In this document: one piece after another, positions 1 to 7,434 of the stretch | Layout: each line of letters starts with the position of its first letter | Numbering within the stretch: the stretch's first letter is position 1 | DNA from: TMED26 sp002694075 | Lineage (GTDB): Bacteria; Pseudomonadota; Alphaproteobacteria; Thalassobaculales; Thalassobaculaceae | Reading direction: 5' to 3' | DNA: 27,762 nucleotides | Assembly: GCA_036160575.1 (NCBI GenBank) | Contig: JAYYDT010000128.1 | Span: 1-27,762, forward strand | The notes under the pieces: generated by a model | The model's database searches: none | What the model was told of the DNA's origin: nothing | What the model saw: only the letters and a program-made list of their open reading frames with translations | Program-made: the position numbers and the translations under genes

Positions 1-693
1 ACCTGGGACACGGCGATTTCGGCCTACCCGGTGGCGGCTAACGGCTATGACGACTATTTCGACATCGCCACCCAAGACGCCACGGTGCTGTTGAACACTC
101 ACATCACCGATTTCGACATGGAAGGCAAACGGGTCCGCTTCAACGGCGATTGGCACAGCTTCGACCTGATCATCTCGACCATTTCGCCCGACACCATCAT
201 GAACAACGCCTATGGCGAACTGCCCTATGTCGGCCGCGACTTCATGACCATCATTCTGCCGACGGAATACGCTTTTCCGGAAAACGTCTACTTCGTTTAC
301 TACGCCAGCAACGAGCCTTACACGCGCATCGTCGAGTATAAGAAACTGACCCAGCACAAATCCGACTCGACTCTGCTGGGCATCGAAATTCCGAGTCACA
401 ACAACAAGCTCTATCCGCTGCCGATCCAAAGCGAGATCGCCCGCGCCTATCAATATTTCAGCGACATGCCGGAGGGCGTGATCTCGATGGGCCGCATGGG
501 CAGCTACAAATACATCGACATCGACGACATCATTTTCCAAGCCATGGAGATGGCCAAACAGGTCAAGGAAGGCGGCGTCGAGCATCCGGTGCCGGTCTAC
601 GGCTCCGACCAATTGGCGTTGAATCTGCTGTCGAAGATGATCGCCCAGGGCAAAACGGTGCAGGACATTGAGGCTGGCGCCAAACTGGAATAG
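1..693 (+). CDS. glf: UDP-galactopyranose mutase-like protein (5' end cut off by window)
   Basis: The reading frame is open from base 1 and stops with TAG at 691-693, leaving about 230 C-terminal codons. The tail resembles the C-terminal part of FAD-dependent UDP-galactopyranose mutases, which interconvert UDP-Galp and UDP-Galf for cell-surface glycans. The matching pieces are an EPYTRIVEYKK segment (family pattern: aromatic/T-R-I-x-E-x-K), a YPLP motif, and near the end GRMGSYKYIDIDD, which matches the family's GRLxxYKYxDMD FAD/substrate element. The N-terminal Rossmann fold lies outside the window. Codon use is visibly less GC-rich than in the following genes, as is common for surface-polysaccharide loci. 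A related FAD-dependent amine-oxidase or protoporphyrinogen-oxidase-like protein is possible, because family members diverge. The gene is convergent with the ThDP enzyme, 7 bp away. Confidence 0.72.
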   Translation, partial: TWDTAISAYPVAANGYDDYFDIATQDATVLLNTHITDFDMEGKRVRFNGDWHSFDLIISTISPDTIMNNAYGELPYVGRDFMTIILPTEYAFPENVYFVYYASNEPYTRIVEYKKLTQHKSDSTLLGIEIPSHNNKLYPLPIQSEIARAYQYFSDMPEGVISMGRMGSYKYIDIDDIIFQAMEMAKQVKEGGVEHPVPVYGSDQLALNLLSKMIAQGKTVQDIEAGAKLE

Positions 694-700
694 GCGCCAG
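674..700. terminator. Inverted repeat between convergent genes, possible bidirectional terminator
   Basis: CTGGCGCC (674-681) and GGCGCCAG (693-700) form a perfect 8-bp stem with an 11-nt loop. The repeat overlaps the glf-like stop codon and sits just before the stop of the convergent gene. No T-tract follows on either side, so classical intrinsic termination is uncertain. Confidence 0.35.
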
Positions 701-2350
701 CTACCCGCGCCCGGGCACGATCAACGGCCAGGGCGACACTTCGTCGGCCAGGTCCAGGGTGACCTCGATCAAATAGGGCGTGTCGGCCGCGATGGCTTTT
801 GTCAGCAACGCCCCCAGCCCCGCCGGCGTGTCCGTTTGGGCGGCCTCGACGCCCAGCGATTGAGCCATTTTCATATAATCGATCGGCGGCAGGTCGGAGG
901 CGATCACCCGGCCATCGAACTGGTTCGCTTGGTCGCGCCGCACATTGCCATAGGCGCGGTTGTTGAAAACCACCGTGACCACCGCGATGCCGTGCTGGGC
1001 GGCGGTCGACAATTCCTGCGCCGCGAACATGAACCCACCGTCGCCGGTGACGCAAACCACCGGCTGGTCGGGCCGCCCGACCTTGGCCCCCAGCGCCGTC
1101 GGAAAGGCGAAGCCAAGCGTGCCCTGATAGCCCGAGGTGACATAGGTGCGTGGGCGATGCACCGGAAAGCTCAAGTAAGAGGCGAAACCGGTCTGGCAGA
1201 TGTCCTTGACGAAAATCCCTTCCGGCGGCAGGGCCGCGCGGATCGCCGCCAAATAGTCGACATGCGGCGTTAGCACCGCGACTTTCGCACGGGCGGCTTC
1301 CTTGGCCGCGGCAATGGCGGCCAGGCGCGCCGGCATGTCGGCCGCCCCCGCCGCGCAGGCGGCGGCCAGGGCGCTGGCGCCGGAGGCGGCGTCGGCGACG
1401 ATGCCGACATCCGGGCGCAAGCGCAGCATCTCCTCGGCATCGATATCAATGCGGATCAATTTCCGGCCACCGCCCAAGCTGGCGCCGGCGTCGGTCATGC
1501 CGGACCACCGCATAGCCTGCATTTCACAGCGCGAGCCGATGCCGATCAACAGGTCGGTCTCGGGCCAAAGCTCATAGGCCGCCACCGACGACACGCCAAG
1601 GGCATGGGCCTCGTCGACCACCCCACGGCCGCCGCGAAAGGCGGTCACCGGCGCGCCTAGCGCCTCGGCCAGCGCCAGCACCTCGGCGCTGGCGTGCTGG
1701 GCGCCATTGCCGACCATGATCATTGGCCGCTGGGCGGCGCGGATCACATCCACGGCGGCGTACAGCGCCGCCGGGTCCGGCGGCGGCGGCGGCGCGGCGG
1801 CGGCGACCGGCGGCAGCGCGACGCTTTCGCTCTGGGCCATGGTGTCCCAGCACATCTCGACCGAGACCGGACCGGGACGGCCGCCAAGCATGCGGGCGAA
1901 AGCCTCATCGACCACGGCCGGCGCTTCGGCCGCGCGCGGCACACGACCGGCCCATTTGATGAATGAGGCCAGGGTTCCGGCCTGGTCCGGTAACTCATGC
2001 AGATGGCCACGGCCACGGCCCAGGAACGGTGCCGGCACCTGGCCGGTCAGCAGCAGCATCGGCGCGTTGACCGCCATGCCGGTGATTAGCGCGGCACCGG
2101 TGTTCAGCACGCCCGGCCCCGGTACCACCGAATAAACCCCCGGCCGGCCGGTCACCTTGGCGTAGCCCATGGCCATGTAAGCGGCGGTCTGCTCATGGCG
2201 CACGCCCAGGGTGCGAATGGCGTTGCCATGGCGCGCCAAAGCGTCGAACAGGGGATAGGTCTGCACCCCAGGCAGCCCAAAAATCGTGTCGACGCCGTGC
2301 CGCAGCACCGACCGCAGGACGGCTTCACCGCCAGTAAGCTTCTCACTCAT
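701..2350 (-). CDS. Thiamine-diphosphate-dependent enzyme, acetolactate-synthase-like
   Basis: This 549-residue protein has the three-domain layout of the IlvB/benzoylformate-decarboxylase superfamily. The PYR domain has the FGLPG motif and the activating Glu in RHEQTAAYMA (about residue 53). A central domain follows a proline-rich linker. The PP domain carries the ThDP/Mg motif as GDGG (436-439) followed by NN (463-464). Such enzymes cleave or ligate 2-oxo acids; the substrate cannot be read from sequence. The start is the ATG at 2350, preceded by AGGGAGGA on the coding strand. The longer frame to 2386 adds only 12 unrelated residues. It overlaps the upstream EamA gene by 8 bp, implying translational coupling. 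True biosynthetic IlvB is less likely because no ilvN follows. Confidence 0.86.
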   Translation of the reverse strand: MSEKLTGGEAVLRSVLRHGVDTIFGLPGVQTYPLFDALARHGNAIRTLGVRHEQTAAYMAMGYAKVTGRPGVYSVVPGPGVLNTGAALITGMAVNAPMLLLTGQVPAPFLGRGRGHLHELPDQAGTLASFIKWAGRVPRAAEAPAVVDEAFARMLGGRPGPVSVEMCWDTMAQSESVALPPVAAAAPPPPPDPAALYAAVDVIRAAQRPMIMVGNGAQHASAEVLALAEALGAPVTAFRGGRGVVDEAHALGVSSVAAYELWPETDLLIGIGSRCEMQAMRWSGMTDAGASLGGGRKLIRIDIDAEEMLRLRPDVGIVADAASGASALAAACAAGAADMPARLAAIAAAKEAARAKVAVLTPHVDYLAAIRAALPPEGIFVKDICQTGFASYLSFPVHRPRTYVTSGYQGTLGFAFPTALGAKVGRPDQPVVCVTGDGGFMFAAQELSTAAQHGIAVVTVVFNNRAYGNVRRDQANQFDGRVIASDLPPIDYMKMAQSLGVEAAQTDTPAGLGALLTKAIAADTPYLIEVTLDLADEVSPWPLIVPGRG

Positions 2351-3242
2351 CTTGTTTTTTTCCTCCCTCGCGTGGCGGGCGACCACCCAGCGCGACGGCG
2401 CCGATGGCCAAAAGCCCGCCTAGATATTGTGTTGGCGTCAAAACCTCGCCCAAAACCGCCGCCGCCAGCAGGATCGACAGAACCGGCTCCAGATTGAACA
2501 ACAGGGCGGCGCGACCGGGCGGGGTCCGCGCGAGGCCCAGGACCATCGCCGCCATGGCGGCACTCGCGGCCAAGGAAAGAACGGTCAAGGCAAGCCAGCC
2601 CGGCAAGCCGGCCGGCAATGTCCAGTCGCCGCGCCAGGTTGTCGCCAAACCGGCGACAACGGTTGACCCAGCGGCCACGATCAAGGTGACCGTAATCCCG
2701 TCCGCGCCCGCTGACAATCGCCGGACGGCGAAGACATAGACCACCATAATCGCCGCCCCGCCGAGGGCCAGCAAGACCCCGCGCCGGTCGAGGGCCGCGA
2801 AGTCCGGCGCCAGGGCCAGCGTCAAACCGGCGAAAGCCGCCACCACACAGGCCATGCCGAGAGGCGACCATCGCCCCGCGCCCAGCAGGGGCGCGATCAC
2901 CGCGACCGCCACCGGCCAGGTGAAAAACAACAGCGCCGCCAAGCTGACCGGAATAAACGCGACCGACGCCAAATAGCATAGCCCCTGCCCCGCGAAGGCG
3001 GTCGCGGCGACCAACAACCAAGGCCAATCGCCGGCGACCGGCGGCGGCCGGCGGCCGCGCCATAAAAACAACGTCCCAATGGTCGCCGTGATCAGCACGC
3101 CGCGCACCACCATCACCACCGCCGGCGTGCCGCCGGCACCATAGACCAGCGGCGCCAAAGGCGTGCTTAAAGCGAAACCGAAGGCTGCCAAGACGATCAG
3201 CGAGGCGCCGGGGCGCCCGGTCGCGGGCTCACCCCAAGTCAT
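2343..3242 (-). CDS. EamA-type drug/metabolite transporter (DMT superfamily)
   Basis: This is a very hydrophobic protein of 299 residues, the usual DMT length, with about ten predicted membrane helices arranged as two EamA repeats. The first runs from ASLIVLAAFGFALSTPLAPL and the second ends in LLAAAVLGEVLTPTQYLGG, matching the family's conserved LGE...Q..G end of the second repeat. Family members export or import small metabolites across the inner membrane; the substrate here is unknown. I place the start at the ATG at 3242, inside the last codons of the upstream SDR gene (14-bp overlap). The extension to 3293 reads through that gene and lacks similarity to the family. Overlaps on both sides place it mid-operon, so it may move the substrate or product of the neighbouring ThDP enzyme or SDR (inference). 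Confidence 0.85.
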   Translation of the reverse strand: MTWGEPATGRPGASLIVLAAFGFALSTPLAPLVYGAGGTPAVVMVVRGVLITATIGTLFLWRGRRPPPVAGDWPWLLVAATAFAGQGLCYLASVAFIPVSLAALLFFTWPVAVAVIAPLLGAGRWSPLGMACVVAAFAGLTLALAPDFAALDRRGVLLALGGAAIMVVYVFAVRRLSAGADGITVTLIVAAGSTVVAGLATTWRGDWTLPAGLPGWLALTVLSLAASAAMAAMVLGLARTPPGRAALLFNLEPVLSILLAAAVLGEVLTPTQYLGGLLAIGAVALGGRPPREGGKKQDE

Positions 3243-4086
3243 GGAGCGCGCGGAGGCCTTCACGGTAGGTCGGAAATTGTGGCCGCCAGCCAAGCTCGAC
3301 CTTGGTGCGGTCGGCGCGCACGCGGCGGCATTCGCTGTAAAAAGCGCGCGCCATGGGCGACAGCTCAGCTTCCGCGAAAGGGATCACCGGCGGCGGCGCG
3401 CACCCGAGAAGTTCGGCACCATAGCGAATCACATCGCCGCTCGGGCTCGGCAAATCATCGGCCAGGTTGTAAATCGCGCCATCCTGAGGCGCGGCGATGG
3501 CGGCGGTCAGGACGGCGACGATGTCGGCGACGTGGATGCGGGAGAACACCTGTCCCGGTTTATCGATAATGCGCGCCCGGCCGGCCCGTAGCTGCTCCAG
3601 CACGTTGCGGCCGGGGCCGTAAATGCCGGCCAGACGAAACACCTGATAGGTGACCGGCGTGTCGGCGAATAGCGCCCGCCAGGCGTTTTCAGCATCGACC
3701 CGCCGGCGCGCCCGCGCGCTGCCCGGGCGGGGCGGATCGGCCTCGCTGACCTCGCCGCCGGCGCGGTCGCCGTAGACGCCGGTGGTCGAGAGATAGCCGA
3801 ACCAACGCAAATTTGGCACCCGCCGGACCAGGTCGCGGTGCTGGACGAGAAACCCGTCCCCCTCCTCGCCCGGGGCGATCGAGTGAACCACGTGGGTGAC
3901 GTCGTCCAAGGCGCCGGCCGCCAGGGGTTGGCTGCCATCGAAGGCCAGCAACCCGACGCGCGGATCGACCGATTTATCGGCCGGTGCCCGGCTGGTGCCC
4001 GAGACGCGCCACCCGCGGGCCAGCAGATCGCCCGCCAGATACCCGGCGACATAGCCAAAACCGGCGCAAAACAAATGTTCGGTCAT
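3229..4086 (-). CDS. NAD(P)-dependent epimerase/dehydratase-like SDR protein
   Basis: This 285-residue protein opens with a Rossmann glycine motif, CAGFGYVAG (GxGxxxG, Gly9/Gly11/Gly15), as in extended or atypical short-chain dehydrogenases of the YeeZ-like group. A GYLSTTGVYGDRAGG segment aligns with the active-site Ser/Thr strand. The usual downstream YxxxK pair is replaced by an Arg-rich RARRRVDAE stretch, typical of this atypical subgroup, so catalysis may be altered or lost. The start is the ATG at 4086 with AGAGGA upstream on the coding strand. The longer frame to 4200 runs into the divergent promoter region. It is the first gene of the three-gene minus operon. The substrate is unknown. 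Confidence 0.82.
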   Translation of the reverse strand: MTEHLFCAGFGYVAGYLAGDLLARGWRVSGTSRAPADKSVDPRVGLLAFDGSQPLAAGALDDVTHVVHSIAPGEEGDGFLVQHRDLVRRVPNLRWFGYLSTTGVYGDRAGGEVSEADPPRPGSARARRRVDAENAWRALFADTPVTYQVFRLAGIYGPGRNVLEQLRAGRARIIDKPGQVFSRIHVADIVAVLTAAIAAPQDGAIYNLADDLPSPSGDVIRYGAELLGCAPPPVIPFAEAELSPMARAFYSECRRVRADRTKVELGWRPQFPTYREGLRALHDLG

Positions 4087-4157
4087 GGGTTTGTCCTCTT
4101 CCACCGCAAGGGGTCGCGGCGAATGCGCCCAGGTCCGCCGACGCGAACACGGCGCGC

Positions 4158-4186
4158 TTGCCTTTTCAGCACCGGACCACGATATT
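4158..4186 (+). promoter_or_regulatory. Candidate sigma-70-type promoter of the FAD/Fe-S gene
   Basis: TTGCCT (4158-4163) is followed after exactly 17 bp by GATATT (4181-4186). Each hexamer matches consensus at 4 of 6 positions. The expected start of transcription falls at about 4193-4194, on the ATG itself, and no Shine-Dalgarno sequence lies before that ATG. The mRNA could therefore be leaderless. This is a prediction from sequence only. The SDR operon diverges from the same 107-bp gap. Confidence 0.4.
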
Positions 4187-4193
4187 CGCCGCC

Positions 4194-7163
4194 ATGGCAA
4201 TACAAGAAAACGATAGCGCGTGGACTCTTGGCCCGCTGACCGCGCCGGCGCTCGCCGGCAAAGCGAAGATCGGCGATAGCGCCCTCGCCCGCCGCCTGAC
4301 CGGCGCCCTCGAAGGCGAGGTTCTCTTCGACCGCTTTTCGCGCGGCCGTTACGCCACCGACGCGTCGATCTATCAAATGGAACCTTTGGGCGTGGTCGTG
4401 CCGCGCCACGGCGCCGACATTCGCGCCGCCCTCGCCATCGCCGCCGAAGCCGGCGTGCCGGTGACGGCGCGCGGCGGCGGCACCTCGCAATGCGGCCAAA
4501 CCGTCAACCATAGCCTGGTGCTGGACCTCTCCAAATATCTCAACAAAATGGTCGAATTCGACGCCGCCAGCGCCACCGCCGAGGTTGAGCCGGGGATTGT
4601 CCTGGATGATCTGAACCGTTTGCTGAAACCCCATGGACTGTGGTTTCCGGTCGATGTCTCTACCTCGTCACGGGCAACCATCGGCGGCATGACCGGCAAT
4701 AATTCTTGCGGCTCGCGGTCGATCAAATACGGCACCATGCGGGACAATGTGCTGGCCATCGACGCCATTTTGGCCGACGGCGCGGCAATGCATTTCGGCG
4801 CCGTCACCGGCGATGATCTGGCCCGTCTAGCGAACGGTCCGCAGGGCGCGATGATCGCCCAATTGATGGCCCTCGGCGCCGCCGAGGCCGATGAAATCCG
4901 CGCGCGGTTCCCGGATTTAATGCGCCGTGTCGGCGGGTACAACATCGACGCGCTGCTGCCCGGCAACGACATTAACTTATCGCACCTGTTGGTCGGTTCG
5001 GAAGGCACCTTGGCCTATTCGGAACGGGTGCGATTGAAACTGTCGCCCCTGGCCGGCAATAAAACCCTTGGCGTTTGCCATTTCCCGACTTTCTATCAAG
5101 CCATGGACGCCGCCCAACACCTGGTCAAACTCGGCCCGGTGGCGGTCGAACTGGTCGATGACACGATGATCGCCTTGGCCCGCGACATCCCCATGTTCAA
5201 GCCGACGGTCGACCGTTTCGTGCAAGGCGACCCGGCAGCCTTGCTGCTGGTCGAATTCGCTGAGGCGGAGGCCGAAGAAAGCCATCGCAAACTGCGCGAC
5301 CTGGTCACCTTGATGGCCGATCTTGGGTTTCCGAACGCGGTTGTCGAAGCCACCGACCCCAGTTTCCAATCGGCGATTTGGGAGGTCCGCAAGCAGGGCC
5401 TCAACATCATGATGTCGATGAAGGGCGACGGTAAACCGGTGTCCTTCGTCGAGGATTGCGCGGTTCGCCTGGAGGACTTGGCCGATTACACCGACCGCCT
5501 GACCCAGGTTTTTCACAAATACAACACCGAAGGCACCTGGTACGCCCACGCTTCGGTCGGGACCCTGCATGTGCGGCCGGTCCTCAACATGAAACAGGAT
5601 TTGGGCGCCCAGCAAATGCGCGCCATCGCCGAAGAGGCGTTCGAACTGGTGCGCGAATACAAAGGCTCGCATTCCGGCGAGCATGGGGACGGCATCGTTC
5701 GCTCGGAATTCCACGAGGCGATGTTCGGCCGCCGCATGGTCGACAACTTCAAAACGGTTAAAAACCTGATGGACCCGGCCGGCCTGTTCAATCCCGGCAA
5801 AATCGTCGACCCGCCGAAAATGGACGACCGCAGCCTGTTCCGCTTCAAACCGGATTATCAAACCGAGGTGCCGGCGACGGTCTTCGATTGGTCGCCATGG
5901 GGCGATTTCGCTGGCGCGGTCGAGATGTGCAACAACAACGGCGCGTGCCGCAAGTCGACCGGCGGCGTGATGTGTCCCTCGTTTCGGGTCACCGGAGACG
6001 AACGGGATTTGACGCGCGGACGGGCCAACACCCTGCGCCTGGCGCTCTCCGGCCAACTTGGTCCGAATGCCCTGACCGCGCCGGAAATGGCCGAGACCAT
6101 GGCGCTCTGCGTCGGCTGCAAAGGGTGTAAGCGGGAATGCCCGACCAGCGTCGACATGGCCAAGTTCAAGATCGAGGTCAGCCATCAAAAGGCGCGCGCC
6201 CATGGCCTATCCTGGCGCGAGCGCATGGTCGCCGCCCTGCCGGCCTATGCCCGTGCCGCCAGCCGCTTCAGCTTCCTGGCCAACGCCATTCAAAACCTGG
6301 CCGGCGTGCGCCGGCTTCTCGGCTTCGCCGAAGATCGCCGCCTGCCGCAATGGGCCGCGCGGGCTTTTGAGCCGACCACGCCGGCGCTCGGCCCCGAAGG
6401 CGGCCCGGAAGTGGTGCTATGGGCCGATACCTTCAACCGCTATTTCGAACCGGAAAACTTGGAGGCCGCCCTCGATGTGCTGGTCGCCGCCGGTTACCGC
6501 GTGCATTTGCCGGTACCGGACGACCAGGCCGGCCGGCCGCTCTGCTGCGGGCGCACCTATTTGTCGGCCGGCGACGTGGCGCGCGGCCGGGCCGAGATCG
6601 CGCGTACCCGCGCGACGTTGAAACCTTTTGTCGATCGCGGCCTGCCGATCATTGGGCTGGAGCCGTCCTGCCTGTTGTCGATGCGCGATGAGTGGACCGC
6701 GTTGACACCGGGGCCCGAAGCCGACGCCTTCGCCTTTTCGGCCCTGATGTTCGAAGAGTTTTTGGCGCGCGAGCACGCCGCCGGCAAACTTTCGCTCGCC
6801 CTCAAACCGCTGGCCCAGAAACACGCGCTCCTGCATGGCCATTGCCATCAAAAAGCCGAAGGCGTGATGGGGTCGGTGACCACCGTCCTGGGCCTCATTC
6901 CGGAACTTCAGGTGGAAACCGTCGACAGCTCCTGCTGCGGCATGGCGGGGGCCTTCGGTTATCAAGCCGAAACCGCCGACATTTCGCGCCAGATGGGGGA
7001 ACTCACCTTGGCGCCCGCGGTCCGTGCCGCCGACGCGGCAACCTTGGTGATCGCCGACGGCACTTCTTGTCGCCATCAAATCGACGACTTGACGACGCGC
7101 CCGGCGCTGCATGTGGCGCGCGTCCTGCAAATGGCCCTGGCCGACGACACGGCGGCGCCCTAA
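4194..7163 (+). CDS. FAD-binding and Fe-S D-2-hydroxyacid dehydrogenase (YdiJ / Dld-II type)
   Basis: This 989-residue fusion has an N-terminal PCMH FAD-binding domain (about 55-240; GGGTSQCG and GGMTGNNSCGS motifs), an FAD-oxidase C-terminal domain (to about 540, with HSGEHGDGIVR), and two ferredoxin-like clusters. The first has wide cysteine spacing starting at C579. The second is canonical CVGCKGCKRECP from C639. A C-terminal pair of CCG modules follows (CC 784-785, HGHCHQKA at 881, CC 914-915). This order and length match E. coli YdiJ, a D-2-hydroxyglutarate dehydrogenase, and the Shewanella-type Dld-II D-lactate dehydrogenase. Electrons probably go to the quinone pool. The substrate cannot be settled between D-2-hydroxyglutarate and D-lactate. 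I chose ATG 4194 because the 70 residues in frame upstream are arginine/proline-rich and cross the divergent promoter. Confidence 0.9.
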   Translation: MAIQENDSAWTLGPLTAPALAGKAKIGDSALARRLTGALEGEVLFDRFSRGRYATDASIYQMEPLGVVVPRHGADIRAALAIAAEAGVPVTARGGGTSQCGQTVNHSLVLDLSKYLNKMVEFDAASATAEVEPGIVLDDLNRLLKPHGLWFPVDVSTSSRATIGGMTGNNSCGSRSIKYGTMRDNVLAIDAILADGAAMHFGAVTGDDLARLANGPQGAMIAQLMALGAAEADEIRARFPDLMRRVGGYNIDALLPGNDINLSHLLVGSEGTLAYSERVRLKLSPLAGNKTLGVCHFPTFYQAMDAAQHLVKLGPVAVELVDDTMIALARDIPMFKPTVDRFVQGDPAALLLVEFAEAEAEESHRKLRDLVTLMADLGFPNAVVEATDPSFQSAIWEVRKQGLNIMMSMKGDGKPVSFVEDCAVRLEDLADYTDRLTQVFHKYNTEGTWYAHASVGTLHVRPVLNMKQDLGAQQMRAIAEEAFELVREYKGSHSGEHGDGIVRSEFHEAMFGRRMVDNFKTVKNLMDPAGLFNPGKIVDPPKMDDRSLFRFKPDYQTEVPATVFDWSPWGDFAGAVEMCNNNGACRKSTGGVMCPSFRVTGDERDLTRGRANTLRLALSGQLGPNALTAPEMAETMALCVGCKGCKRECPTSVDMAKFKIEVSHQKARAHGLSWRERMVAALPAYARAASRFSFLANAIQNLAGVRRLLGFAEDRRLPQWAARAFEPTTPALGPEGGPEVVLWADTFNRYFEPENLEAALDVLVAAGYRVHLPVPDDQAGRPLCCGRTYLSAGDVARGRAEIARTRATLKPFVDRGLPIIGLEPSCLLSMRDEWTALTPGPEADAFAFSALMFEEFLAREHAAGKLSLALKPLAQKHALLHGHCHQKAEGVMGSVTTVLGLIPELQVETVDSSCCGMAGAFGYQAETADISRQMGELTLAPAVRAADAATLVIADGTSCRHQIDDLTTRPALHVARVLQMALADDTAAP

Positions 7164-7297
7164 CCCCGCCGCTGTCCCACCTAGTTTATGGGCGCCATTC
7201 CTAAGCGACGCCCCTTGACCGTCTTCGCGATTGATCAATGTCGCCAAGGCGTGAAAGCTCGGTGGTAAAATTTTTCACTTTAATGACTTTCGCTCGA

Positions 7298-7326
7298 TTG
7301 ACTTCGACGTCGAATACAGACACTAT
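7298..7326 (+). promoter_or_regulatory. Candidate nrdAB promoter
   Basis: TTGACT (7298-7303) is separated by 17 bp from CACTAT (7321-7326), upstream of nrdA. The -35 is close to consensus and the -10 is weaker. The -10 lies inside the NrdR-like box, an arrangement suited to repression. Confidence 0.5.
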
Positions 7327-7335
7327 ATGTAGTGT
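7320..7335 (+). promoter_or_regulatory. NrdR box
   Basis: ACACTATATGTAGTGT is a 16-bp near-palindrome fitting the known NrdR recognition pattern (acaCwAtATaTwGtgt), placed 100 bp before nrdA. NrdR is an ATP/dATP-sensing Zn-finger/ATP-cone repressor of ribonucleotide reductase genes. A second, degraded site (ACACT...GT, 7349-7364) lies 29 bp downstream and keeps mainly one half-site. NrdR sites usually come in pairs. Confidence 0.75.
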
Positions 7336-7434
7336 TCGGGATTTCTGAACACTCAACACTCAGTAAAAACCTGGCGTCGGGCCCCAATATGTGTCCGAGC
7401 CGGCAACGAGTCGGTAGACTTGGAGGACGCCGCC

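Noticed and set aside
4977..6203. 408-codon minus-strand frame inside the FAD/Fe-S gene
   Set aside because: The sense strand has unmistakable FAD and Fe-S motifs throughout. The antisense product has no recognisable domain and arises from GC-rich codon bias.
7152..7172. GCGGCG/CGCCGC stem at the end of the FAD/Fe-S gene
   Set aside because: A 6-bp stem with a 9-nt loop is expected by chance in GC-rich DNA and lacks a T-run.
7188..7268. 26-codon frame in the gap before nrdA
   Set aside because: It has no ribosome site, and lies just upstream of the nrdAB promoter without any sign of being a conserved leader.
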